Position numbers and translations under genes: made by a program
Notes under the pieces: model-generated
What the model saw: the letters and a program-made list of their open reading frames with translations, nothing else
What the model was told of the DNA's origin: nothing
Database searches by the model: none
In this document: positions 18,596 through 26,308 of the stretch, piece after piece
How the letters are laid out: every line of letters begins with the position of its first letter
Numbering within the stretch: position 1 is the first letter of the stretch
Assembly (NCBI GenBank): GCA_016936505.1
Contig: JAFGXS010000040.1
Span: 16,694-80,693 of the forward strand
DNA from: Bacteroidales bacterium
GTDB taxonomy: Bacteria > Bacteroidota > Bacteroidia > Bacteroidales > F082
DNA: 64,000 nt
Direction of reading: 5' to 3'

Positions 18596-19365
18596 TACGA
18601 AACTTTTTGAAAACGGAAAAAGGTTATAATTGTCTTGAACAGAATTCTTAGATCCGTCCAAAAACCCCTTGTCAGCGCATACTGATTATCTAAAGCTATT
18701 CTTTCTTCCGGTCGATGAATTTCAGATGCACGAACCTGCCATAATCCTGTAATACCTGCTGGCGCAAGGAATCTGTAAGACCATTCGTCAATAGTAAGGA
18801 ATTCTGCTTCATACATAGGCAATGGACGATTTCCGACTACTGACATATCACCTTTTAATACATTTAGAAATTGTGGAATCTCATCTAAATGGTATTGTCT
18901 TAAAAATCTCCCCACACGGGTTACTCTGGGATCATTCTCAGCCTTAAAAAAAACTTTTTGAAGCACCTGGCCCCTTTTAAGCCTCAAATAGTGGTTTTCA
19001 CAGATTTCAACTCCATCAATATGCAACACTGGAGAACAAGGTTTTCCCTGAGCTTTGCAATCCAAACACTCATCCAATGAAACCGGCTCTCCTTCTTCTC
19101 TTAAGCTTTTTAAATACGCATTCATCTGTGAAAGCTTAGGCAACTGCTGTTCAGAATTTTCGTACATAGTTCTGAACTTATACAATACAAAAATCTTATA
19201 ACCACTTCCAACTCGTTTCTGACAATACAAGGCAGGACCTTTACTTTCAAGCTTAATGGCAATAAAAATAATAATCATTAAAGGTGAAAAAAAGAGTAGC
19301 GCAAAAAAAGAAAACAACAGGTCAAACAGTCGTTTACCGAAACTTATATTATATTTTTTTGGCAA
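18592..19365 (-). CDS. Undecaprenyl-phosphate sugar transferase with Cys-rich insertion
   Basis: Monotopic phosphoglycosyl transferase (PglC/WbaP type) that would start a surface polysaccharide by moving a sugar phosphate to undecaprenyl phosphate. Seen: N-terminal GKRLFDLLFSF...SPLM membrane helix, KFRTM, NDPRVTRVGRFLR, the catalytic Asp161-Glu162 in HLDEIPQ, and VVGNRP. Between KFRTM and NDPRVT, where relatives usually have a short loop, there are about 77 residues with Cys100, Cys103, Cys110, Cys122 and His125, a possible metal site. The start is TTG at 19365: an in-frame stop lies upstream and no ATG fits. A TATATTTG promoter sits just ahead. Confidence 0.85.
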   Translation of the reverse strand: MPKKYNISFGKRLFDLLFSFFALLFFSPLMIIIFIAIKLESKGPALYCQKRVGSGYKIFVLYKFRTMYENSEQQLPKLSQMNAYLKSLREEGEPVSLDECLDCKAQGKPCSPVLHIDGVEICENHYLRLKRGQVLQKVFFKAENDPRVTRVGRFLRQYHLDEIPQFLNVLKGDMSVVGNRPLPMYEAEFLTIDEWSYRFLAPAGITGLWQVRASEIHRPEERIALDNQYALTRGFWTDLRILFKTIITFFRFQKVSY

Positions 19366-19385
19366 GTTACTATCTAATTATTTTT

Positions 19386-19393
19386 CAAATATA
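19386..19393 (-). promoter_or_regulatory. -7 element TATATTTG for the sugar transferase
   Basis: Minus-strand TATATTTG, 20 bases before the TTG start at 19365. It supports a short leader and the non-AUG start. Confidence 0.5.
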
Positions 19394-19415
19394 ACAATAA
19401 ATCAATCTAAAACAA

Positions 19416-20456
19416 TCACCAATCTATAGGACCTATTCCAGCTCTTGCTAAAAGCCCACGATTTTCTTGAATAAATCTCTTTATCTGTTCAATTGATACA
19501 GAATAACTAACGCCATAATTAATTACTTTCGCCGTGTTCACAGTAATGTTACCCGTATAAGGTTCTGAAGAACTAAAATGAGTCTGTTTTGACATATCAG
19601 GAGATAAATATGTAAAGTCTTCTGAAGCAATTGAACTTGCCATACCAACCCACCTGAAATAAGGTGGTTGACCTGAATATTCAACAACTGGAGCACCACT
19701 GAACCCTTTATTAAAAACTGCGTCCAGAAGAAATAAGCCAGAACGTGGAGAACTTGGTTTGCTGTACAAAGCACTGGTCACCATCTTTTTGCCCATTGGA
19801 TATCCTAAAACATACAACCTTGTTCCCCAGTTCATAGTGAGTGTACTTCCTGGCAGAAAAGGCAAAAGTATAGGATGAGTATCGCGAGATTTAATATCCA
19901 TCTTTAAAAATGAAATATCATGATCATGATCTGTGGCTACAACACTAACTTCACCTCCCTGAAGGTCTGAAATAAAGTTTTGTTGTTTCATTTTTACAGC
20001 CAAACTTCTTAGAGAAGATTGTTTGTTAACTTGAGAACCCGTCTTGTAATAAGTGAAAGCACTATCAGGAAAAGCAACAACATGGGCACAGGTTAGAAAT
20101 CCTGCTGTAGTTCCATCATAATAAACAGGTATAACGGTTCCCAAAACAGTACGGTGTATTATTTCGTGATCTATTGAAGTTTTGCGCAATCTGACTGAAT
20201 TAAGCTCGTTTCTCTTCAAGTGGCTGTCCTCTGCAAAAGTATATACCTCATAGAAAGCAATCACAGTTACTTTATATACTGATTTAGAGAGGCTTTCAAG
20301 ACCATCAGCAATTCTTTCACTTTCAGATGGTGAACCTTGCTGGTTGGATAATTGTGGCTGCTGAATAACGACTCCACCTAATTTTGGATTACAGGAAAGC
20401 AACATCATAAATGAAAAAATAACTAATACTCCAACTATTTTAATGCACTTTCTCAT
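19416..20456 (-). CDS. Trypsin-like serine protease, predicted lipoprotein
   Basis: With the start at 20456 the protein has a lipoprotein signal ending in LLSC (Cys22). The promoter element at 20502-20509 would start transcription at or inside the farther ATG (20498), which also argues for 20456. A trypsin-like fold is indicated by His125 in LTCAHVVAF, Asp180 in DHDHDISFL and Ser253 in GFSGAPVV, where most HtrA proteases have GNSGGP. There is no PDZ domain. It is probably anchored in the envelope. Substrates are unknown. Confidence 0.75.
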   Translation of the reverse strand: MRKCIKIVGVLVIFSFMMLLSCNPKLGGVVIQQPQLSNQQGSPSESERIADGLESLSKSVYKVTVIAFYEVYTFAEDSHLKRNELNSVRLRKTSIDHEIIHRTVLGTVIPVYYDGTTAGFLTCAHVVAFPDSAFTYYKTGSQVNKQSSLRSLAVKMKQQNFISDLQGGEVSVVATDHDHDISFLKMDIKSRDTHPILLPFLPGSTLTMNWGTRLYVLGYPMGKKMVTSALYSKPSSPRSGLFLLDAVFNKGFSGAPVVEYSGQPPYFRWVGMASSIASEDFTYLSPDMSKQTHFSSSEPYTGNITVNTAKVINYGVSYSVSIEQIKRFIQENRGLLARAGIGPIDW

Positions 20457-20501
20457 TTGTTCTTTCCTACTAATGAAACGTATATCAGTCAGCCTCATCT
20501 A

Positions 20502-20509
20502 CAAAGATA
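20502..20509 (-). promoter_or_regulatory. -7 element TATCTTTG for the trypsin-like lipoprotein
   Basis: Minus-strand TATCTTTG, ending 3 bases from the ATG at 20498 and 45 bases from the preferred start at 20456. Confidence 0.55.
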
Positions 20510-20584
20510 AATAAATGCTTTTATTTCTGCAACAGTACTTTATAAGACATTCTTTGTCGAAAATATTACCGTTTATAAAATTCT

Positions 20585-20592
20585 TACCTTTG
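20585..20592 (+). promoter_or_regulatory. slyD: -7 element TACCTTTG for slyD
   Basis: TACCTTTG followed by GCAAAA, about 77 bases before the slyD ATG at 20669, giving a leader of roughly 70 bases. Confidence 0.55.
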
Positions 20593-20668
20593 CAAAAAAT
20601 TATCAGATCGTATTTTTAATCGGTTCACCTGTCTAATTTCAACTTATGGTGAACAAAAAACTTTAAAA

Positions 20669-21178
20669 ATGAAAATTGGAAAAAACATGGTTGTAACCAT
20701 GACTTACACTTTACGCCAAGGTGACGAGCAGGGTGAGGTTATTCAGAAAGTAGACGAAAAGAGACCCTTTGTTCAGCTTTTTGGTGCAGGAACATTACTC
20801 CCTGCATTTGAAGAAAATCTGGATGGATTTGAAAAAGATGACGAATTCGGATTCTTTCTTTCAGCTGACCAGGCCTATGGACAAACCAACGAGGAAGCGA
20901 TCATTGAATTGGAAATGAAGATTTTTGAAATTGATGGTGTAGTTGATACAGAAATGGTTGCTGAAGGTAAAATGATTACCATGCAGGATCAACACGGAAA
21001 CCCGCTGGAAGGAAAAGTTTTAGCCGTAAAAGAAGACAGTGTGATTATGGACTTTAACCATCCTTTAGCTGGCGAAGATCTTTATTTCTCAGGAACCATT
21101 CTTGATGTAAGAGAAGCCACTGATGAAGAAGTTGATCATGGACATATTCATGGCCCAGGTGGACACCACCACCACTAA
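20669..21178 (+). CDS. slyD: SlyD-like FKBP-type peptidyl-prolyl isomerase
   Basis: A 169-residue FKBP-type prolyl isomerase with an IF (insert-in-flap) chaperone domain in the middle (about 70-130). The FKBP part shows FVQLFGAGTLLPAFEENLDG and GEDLYFSGTILDVREAT. The tail is His-rich (DHGHIHGPGGHHHH), the metal-binding feature that in SlyD binds nickel and copper. It ends 7 bases before the convergent methyltransferase gene. Confidence 0.9.
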   Translation: MKIGKNMVVTMTYTLRQGDEQGEVIQKVDEKRPFVQLFGAGTLLPAFEENLDGFEKDDEFGFFLSADQAYGQTNEEAIIELEMKIFEIDGVVDTEMVAEGKMITMQDQHGNPLEGKVLAVKEDSVIMDFNHPLAGEDLYFSGTILDVREATDEEVDHGHIHGPGGHHHH

Positions 21179-21185
21179 TCGGACT

Positions 21186-21896
21186 TCATTTTCCCAAAAG
21201 AAATACAGCAGGCTTTTTATTTAGGTCTGCTTTTTCTTTTTTCCATTGAGCAATAGTTTGGGTTAGAATTTGCTCATCCGGAAGAGTAACATGAACAGCA
21301 ACACATAATAGAGTTTTCGGGTTGCAATTCTGTATCAGATTGTCAAGAAGTTTATTGTTTCTGAATGGCGTTTCAATGAAAATCTGTGTAGTTCCTGTTC
21401 TCAAAACATCAGCTTCCATGGTTTTAATCTTTCTTGTAAGATCATTTGTATCTTTTGGTAGATACCCATGAAATGTAAATTGTTGTCCATTCATTCCTGA
21501 AGCCATCAGAGATAAGATCAAAGAATTGGGACCCACAAGCGGTATCACTTTTATCCTTTTCTGGTGAGCCAACTGAACTATAACAGATCCAGGATCAGCA
21601 ACAGCAGGAGTTCCCGCTTCCGAAATCATCCCCATAGAATTCCCCTGTTCAGCTGCCTCAAGAAATTTATGAACCTCATTGGGTTGTGTATGTTTATTCA
21701 GCTCCAGAAAGGACATATCATCTATAGGAACCGGATGACCTGTTTGCTTTAAAAACCTTCTGGCTGTTCTGGTTTTTTCAACAATAAAATGTTTTAAAGT
21801 ATGTACAATCTGATGATTATATTCAGGGATAATTCGGCTCAAATCACTCTGATCTCCCAGTGTAGTAGGGATTAAATATAAATTACCTTTTTTCAT
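21186..21896 (-). CDS. RsmI-like SAM-dependent methyltransferase (tetrapyrrole methylase fold)
   Basis: A 236-residue protein with the tetrapyrrole methylase fold of RsmI (16S rRNA 2'-O-methyltransferase): GNLYLIPTTLGD at the N-terminus, MISEAGTPAVADPG and PLVGPNSLILSLMASG. It is shorter than canonical RsmI, and this looks like the paralogous Bacteroidota family rather than RsmI itself. The target RNA or other substrate is unproven. A TAAATTTG element lies within 23 bases of the start, although it is also only 20 bases downstream of the threonine dehydratase. Confidence 0.8.
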   Translation of the reverse strand: MKKGNLYLIPTTLGDQSDLSRIIPEYNHQIVHTLKHFIVEKTRTARRFLKQTGHPVPIDDMSFLELNKHTQPNEVHKFLEAAEQGNSMGMISEAGTPAVADPGSVIVQLAHQKRIKVIPLVGPNSLILSLMASGMNGQQFTFHGYLPKDTNDLTRKIKTMEADVLRTGTTQIFIETPFRNNKLLDNLIQNCNPKTLLCVAVHVTLPDEQILTQTIAQWKKEKADLNKKPAVFLLGK

Positions 21897-21911
21897 TACC
21901 TCTTAAAAATG

Positions 21912-21919
21912 CAAATTTA
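21912..21919 (-). promoter_or_regulatory. -7 element TAAATTTG for the RsmI-like gene
   Basis: Minus-strand TAAATTTG, 16 bases before the ATG at 21896 and overlapping the end of the upstream gene. Confidence 0.4.
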
Positions 21920-22867
21920 CTTATTAAAAGGCAATTGATTTAAGTCAACATTTCCACCGGAAAGAATCAGTCCGACTTTTTTTCTTTTGACATCAATTTT
22001 TTTGTTCAAAACAGCAGCAAGTGGCACAGCAGAAGAAGGCTCCACAACAATTTTCATTCTCTCAAATAAAAACCTCATGGCTTCAATAATCTCATCTTCA
22101 CTAACAGTTACTATCTCATGAACGTTTTCTTTAATTACAGGATATGTAATCTTTCCTAATGAAGTTAACAGTCCATCAGCAATTGTTTTTGGATGTTCAC
22201 TTGGAACCCATTTTCCGGTATAAAAAGAAAGATAAGCGTCGTCGGCACCGGAAGGTTCGCAGGCAATAACTTTTGTTCTTGGTGAAAAATATCTGGCAGA
22301 AAGTGCAGTTCCACTCAGCAGCCCACCACCGCCAACAGGGCATAGTATAAGGTCAAGTCCAGAAACTGTTTCTATTAGTTCAGCTGCCGATGTCGCCTGT
22401 CCCTGTATCACCTGAAGATTATCATAAGGATGAATTACTATGGCGTCGGTTTGATTTACAATTCTTTCCAATGTTAACTCTCGGGCTTTGAGAGTGGGTT
22501 CACAAAATGTAATTATGCCTCCATACGCTTTAACAGCATCAACTTTAACCCGGGGAGCATTTTCAGGCATTACGATATATGCCGGAATATTTTTCAATTG
22601 AGCAGCCCGGGCCAGTGCCTGAGCATGATTTCCAGATGAATGTGTTGCCACCCCCCTTTTTAATTCAGTTTCCGTAAGAGACAAGACGGCATTAACAGCT
22701 CCCCTAGACTTAAAAGCCCCTGCTTTTTGAAAGTTTTCGCACTTAAAATAGAACTCAGCATCAAATTTTTCATTCAATGTTTGAGATGTTAAAACAGGTG
22801 TATAATGAATATATGAAGCAATTCGGGTGCGAGCCTCAAGTATTTCTTTTTCTGTAGGAAAGATCAT
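21917..22867 (-). CDS. Threonine/serine dehydratase, PLP-dependent
   Basis: A fold-type II PLP enzyme of 316 residues that deaminates threonine or serine to 2-oxo acid and ammonia. The PLP lysine is Lys53 in KAGAFKSRGA, and the glycine-rich phosphate loop is VGGGGLLSG. It lacks the C-terminal ACT regulatory domain of biosynthetic IlvA, so it is closer to the catabolic TdcB or serine racemase type. It starts 4 bases after the stop of the degenerate phosphatase gene, suggesting co-transcription. Confidence 0.85.
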   Translation of the reverse strand: MIFPTEKEILEARTRIASYIHYTPVLTSQTLNEKFDAEFYFKCENFQKAGAFKSRGAVNAVLSLTETELKRGVATHSSGNHAQALARAAQLKNIPAYIVMPENAPRVKVDAVKAYGGIITFCEPTLKARELTLERIVNQTDAIVIHPYDNLQVIQGQATSAAELIETVSGLDLILCPVGGGGLLSGTALSARYFSPRTKVIACEPSGADDAYLSFYTGKWVPSEHPKTIADGLLTSLGKITYPVIKENVHEIVTVSEDEIIEAMRFLFERMKIVVEPSSAVPLAAVLNKKIDVKRKKVGLILSGGNVDLNQLPFNK

Positions 22868-22871
22868 TCAA

Positions 22872-23336
22872 TTATTTGTTATTCCTAAATTCTTCAATTA
22901 TCTTATCAGTTGCCTCATCAAGCAAGTTAAAAACATTCTGACAGTCACTTACTCCATTGTAATAAGGATTTGGTATCGAGCTGTTGGTTTTGTTTTCACT
23001 TATAAGGTTCAGAATAAAATCTACCTTTTTCATCTGATCCTTGTTTGTACTAAGATCCTCAACATTATTGTAAGCAACAGTATCCATCACAAAAATCCTG
23101 TCAAATTTTTCAAAGTCCTTTTGAGTAAACAAACGAGCTTTACCGGAAAGTAAGTAACCATTCTTTTGCGCAATATTAACAACTCTTTCATCGGGAGGCT
23201 CGTTAATATTAAATGATTCAAAACCTGCAGAATCTATTACACCATGAATTTCATTGACATCATATTTTTTTCGCAAAAGGGCTACAGCCAGAGGAGAACG
23301 GCAAACATTTTCAAGATCGACAAATAATACATTCAT
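22872..23336 (-). CDS. Degenerate low-molecular-weight protein tyrosine phosphatase homologue
   Basis: A 154-residue protein with the low-molecular-weight phosphatase fold: LFVDLENVCRSPLA at the P-loop, GKARLFTQKDFEKFDRIFVMD in the middle and IPNPYYNG near the end. The active P-loop should read V-C-x-G-N-x-C-R-S; here the nucleophilic Cys is Asp7 and the Gly is Glu9, while Arg13 and Ser14 remain. The general-acid Asp of the DPYY motif is Asn123. Both catalytic residues are therefore missing and the protein is predicted inactive as a phosphatase. Its own start follows a terminator after dnaA, and it probably leads into the dehydratase gene. Confidence 0.8.
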   Translation of the reverse strand: MNVLFVDLENVCRSPLAVALLRKKYDVNEIHGVIDSAGFESFNINEPPDERVVNIAQKNGYLLSGKARLFTQKDFEKFDRIFVMDTVAYNNVEDLSTNKDQMKKVDFILNLISENKTNSSIPNPYYNGVSDCQNVFNLLDEATDKIIEEFRNNK

Positions 23337-23406
23337 TGTTTTGGTTATTTTGGGTTAGTTTTTCAAGTTACAAAAAAAAATGCAATCATTTGTATCTCCC
23401 AACAAC

Positions 23407-23434
23407 AAAAAAGTCCTGAAAAACAGGACCTTTT
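23407..23434 (-). terminator. Rho-independent terminator after dnaA
   Basis: Minus-strand hairpin GTCCTG / CAGGAC with a following T-run, just beyond the dnaA stop. It separates dnaA from the phosphatase-like gene. Confidence 0.75.
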
Positions 23435-23439
23435 AATAT

Positions 23440-24879
23440 TTAGAACTTTAGCTTTTTGTCAATTTCTTCTACATGAGATTTGAATTGCCGGTCAGTTTCC
23501 AACAGATTGTTTACCGTGCGACAGGCATGAAGAACGGTAGCGTGATCTTTATTTCCGCAAGCCATTCCAATACTTGCTAACGAATTTTTTGTGTGTTTCT
23601 TTGAAAAGAACATTGCCAGTTGACGAGCCTGAACAATTTCTCTTTTTCGGGTTTTAGAATTTATCATATCTACCGAAATATCAAAATAATCACAAACAAC
23701 CTTTTGTATATAATCGATGGAAATTTCACGGGCTGTGCTCTTCACAAATTTATCAATCATTTGTTTGGCGAGCTCAAGAGTGATAACTTTCTTATTCAAT
23801 GATGCCTGAGCCAGAATTGAAATAAGAGCTCCTTCCATTTCGCGGATATTTGTAGTAATGTTGTAAGCAAGATACTCAACAACCTCTGAAGGCATTACAA
23901 TTCCATCAGAATACAGTTTCTTCTGAAGAATAGCTATTCTGGTTTCCAGATCGGGTGGCTGAAGATCAGCTGCAAGTCCCCATTTAAACCGTGAAAGCAA
24001 CCTGGGTTCCATTCCCTTAAGTTCTACCGGAGGTTTATCTGAAGTCAGAATAATTTGTTTGTGGCTTTGATGCAAATGGTTGAAGATATGAAAAAACACA
24101 TCCTGCGTTTTTTCCTTACCTGCCAAAAACTGAATATCATCCAAAATCAAAACATCTATCATTTGATAAAAATGAATGAAATCGTTTTGATTGTTATTCC
24201 GAACCGACTCAATATATTGATTAATAAACTGTTCTGTTTGAACATACAAAACTATCTTATCCGGGAAGTTTGCTTTTACCTGCAAACCAATGGCATGAGC
24301 AAGGTGTGTTTTTCCCAAACCTACGTTGCTGTATATCAACATCGGATTAAAGGCAGTTTTCCCAGGGTTCTCAGCAACAGCCCAGCCGGCAGAGCGTGCC
24401 AGTCTATTACAGTCACCTTCAACAAAGTTATCAAACGAATAACTTTCAACCAAACGTGATTCAACCTTAAGCTTTTTTAAACCTGGTATTACAAACGGAT
24501 TCGGAATTTCACGTGTTTTTTCCTTATTTAAATCCAATGGCATGGTAACAGGTTTGTTAACAACATTCTTTGAATTGGTTGTCGGATAATTAATGGTTAC
24601 AGGATTTGGATTATCAAAAGAAGCTTTTTCCATAATAATACTATACTCTAACCTTCCTGCCGGTCCCAACTCCTTCTTTATTGTTTTTTTCAACAAATTG
24701 ATGTAATGCTCTTCCAACCATTCGTAGAAAAACTGACTTGGGACCTGGATAGTCAGGATATTATTCTCAAGCCTCACAGGAACTATAGGCTCAAACCATG
24801 TTTTGAAACTTTGGTGAGGAATGTTATCCCTAATAACCTCAAGACATTTTTCCCAAATTTCACTATGCTTTTTTTTCAT
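23440..24879 (-). CDS. dnaA: Chromosomal replication initiator protein DnaA
   Basis: AAA+ initiator that binds DnaA boxes and melts the origin. All four domains are visible: N-terminal DnaB/DiaA-interaction domain (about 1-80), a linker, the AAA+ core with Walker A GLGKTH (187-192) and Walker B LILDDIQFL, and the C-terminal helix-turn-helix with the signature MACGNKDHATVLHACR. At 479 residues it is a normal length. The AT-rich 220 bases upstream show no clear DnaA-box cluster, so the origin is probably elsewhere. Confidence 0.97.
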   Translation of the reverse strand: MKKKHSEIWEKCLEVIRDNIPHQSFKTWFEPIVPVRLENNILTIQVPSQFFYEWLEEHYINLLKKTIKKELGPAGRLEYSIIMEKASFDNPNPVTINYPTTNSKNVVNKPVTMPLDLNKEKTREIPNPFVIPGLKKLKVESRLVESYSFDNFVEGDCNRLARSAGWAVAENPGKTAFNPMLIYSNVGLGKTHLAHAIGLQVKANFPDKIVLYVQTEQFINQYIESVRNNNQNDFIHFYQMIDVLILDDIQFLAGKEKTQDVFFHIFNHLHQSHKQIILTSDKPPVELKGMEPRLLSRFKWGLAADLQPPDLETRIAILQKKLYSDGIVMPSEVVEYLAYNITTNIREMEGALISILAQASLNKKVITLELAKQMIDKFVKSTAREISIDYIQKVVCDYFDISVDMINSKTRKREIVQARQLAMFFSKKHTKNSLASIGMACGNKDHATVLHACRTVNNLLETDRQFKSHVEEIDKKLKF

Positions 24880-25100
24880 AAGTTGGTAAAAGTTCTAGGC
24901 AATATAACAATTTTTTTATTAACAATAATTGATAATCCTTTATCTATCAACCCTTCAATCTTTCAAAGTAATCACAAAAATTTTTTAACAAATAAATAAC
25001 ATTAATAGTGTAAAAAAAAGTAATGTTACTATTGACTTTTATTTTTTTTTATCGTAAATAAAGGCTCAAACCAAAAAAGAAACAAACCACTGACTACCAA
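24880..25100. other. AT-rich intergenic region upstream of dnaA
   Basis: A very AT-rich stretch with T- and A-runs and a weak inverted repeat (AACATTA ... TAATGTT around 25001-25030). No TTATCCACA-like boxes could be found within two mismatches by eye. It presumably holds the dnaA promoter, but no good TANNTTTG match is present. Confidence 0.5.
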
Positions 25101-25715
25101 TTAAATAATTGTAATTCCTGGAATTTTATTACATTTTGATTTTATAATTTCTTCACGATTTCTCTGCACTTCAAATTTAATAAAACAAGTGTTATCAAAT
25201 TGTTGATCAATCACATTTAAATTTTCATCTTTGACCAACCGCATCACATCATTTAATAATGTATAATCAAATAATACATCAAAATTTCTGGTAATTGTTT
25301 TAGTAACAATCTCAGAATGATCTATAGCATCTACCGATGCAGCCTTATAAGCTCTGATCAAGCCACTTACCCCTAATTTGGTTCCGCCAAAATAACGAAC
25401 AACTACAATTAATATATTGAATAACTCAAAAGAATAAATCTGATTCAAGATCGGCTTTCCGGCAGTCCCAGATGGTTCTCCGTCGTCATTACTCCTGATC
25501 ACCTCATTTTCAGGGTTCAATCGATAAGCATAACAATGATGTCTGGCATCATAAAACTCTTTCTTAATTTCATCTAAGCAGGCTTTAACATCCTCCTCAT
25601 TTTCAACATGAAAGACTTTAGATATAAATTTACTTCCCTTTTCTTTATATAGCCCTTGTCCAGAACTCAGAACCGTTTTATAAACATCACTTTCTACCAC
25701 ATCCAAAATTAGCAA
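25101..25715 (-). CDS. IMPACT/YigZ family protein
   Basis: A 204-residue member of the YigZ/IMPACT family, whose eukaryotic relatives act on translation control; the bacterial role is unsettled. The signature DARHHCYAYRL...SNDDGEPSGTAGKP...VVVRYFGGTKLGVSGLIRAY is complete, followed by a C-terminal ferredoxin-like part. No ATG opens the frame; candidate starts are TTG at 25715, TTG at 25706 or GTG at 25700. A minus-strand TAATTTTG overlaps this region, which may mean a downstream GTG is used, so the true N-terminus is uncertain. Confidence 0.88.
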   Translation of the reverse strand: MLILDVVESDVYKTVLSSGQGLYKEKGSKFISKVFHVENEEDVKACLDEIKKEFYDARHHCYAYRLNPENEVIRSNDDGEPSGTAGKPILNQIYSFELFNILIVVVRYFGGTKLGVSGLIRAYKAASVDAIDHSEIVTKTITRNFDVLFDYTLLNDVMRLVKDENLNVIDQQFDNTCFIKFEVQRNREEIIKSKCNKIPGITII

Positions 25716-25804
25716 ATAAATATTGAGATTTTATACCCGAAGTAAATTTTTGATTCAAAAATAATAAATCAACCTTTATCATTATTTTAGCAACAAAAAA
25801 CAAA

Positions 25805-26308
25805 ATGCCGAAAAGAAAAAGTTCAAAGGCTGATTATAAAATCAGCTTCAGAAATATAATCTTTGTAATCATTATTTTAGCTGCAATTGCTGCTTTAATT
25901 ACTTATTTGATTTATCAACCGGAAACTAATAACAATAATAATCCTGGTCCTTCAGCCAGCCAGATTGAAATTCCAAAAGTTACTCCGCCTTCGCTATCGG
26001 CAACTCAAACAAAAACCATAATTGATGGCAACTGGGTGAGTGATGAAACAGGAACAATGCTGGATTTACACGGATCAAAATTTAATATTGATTCGCCTTC
26101 TGTCGATAATCACACTTATTTTGAAGGAAACTTTTCTTTATCTGGAAACGAAATCACATTTTTTTTCAACGGAAAAAACAATCCATGCCAGAATCAACCA
26201 GGAGTTTATACGTACATCATAAAAAACAAGCAACTCATTCTGAAAGTAAAAACTGATAGCTGCAATGTCAGAAAGTCGAAACTAGACGGAGCCTGGGTTC
26301 ACCTTTGA
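25805..26308 (+). CDS. Membrane-anchored lipocalin-like protein, unknown function
   Basis: A 167-residue protein I do not recognise as a named family. A basic N-terminus (MPKRKSSK) precedes one transmembrane helix (about 19-37), an Asn/Pro-rich linker and a predicted beta-rich domain (WVSDETGTMLDLHGSKF ... KLDGAWVHL) resembling the lipocalin-like domains of Bacteroidota envelope proteins. Two Cys in the domain (NNPCQNQ and TDSCNV) could form a disulfide. Its stop directly abuts the convergent PD40 gene with no spacer. Confidence 0.7.
   Translation: MPKRKSSKADYKISFRNIIFVIIILAAIAALITYLIYQPETNNNNNPGPSASQIEIPKVTPPSLSATQTKTIIDGNWVSDETGTMLDLHGSKFNIDSPSVDNHTYFEGNFSLSGNEITFFFNGKNNPCQNQPGVYTYIIKNKQLILKVKTDSCNVRKSKLDGAWVHL

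Noticed and set aside
25001..25030. Inverted repeat AACATTA ... TAATGTT upstream of dnaA
   Set aside because: Seven-base arms in very AT-rich DNA with a 16-base loop are not convincing as a terminator or origin element.
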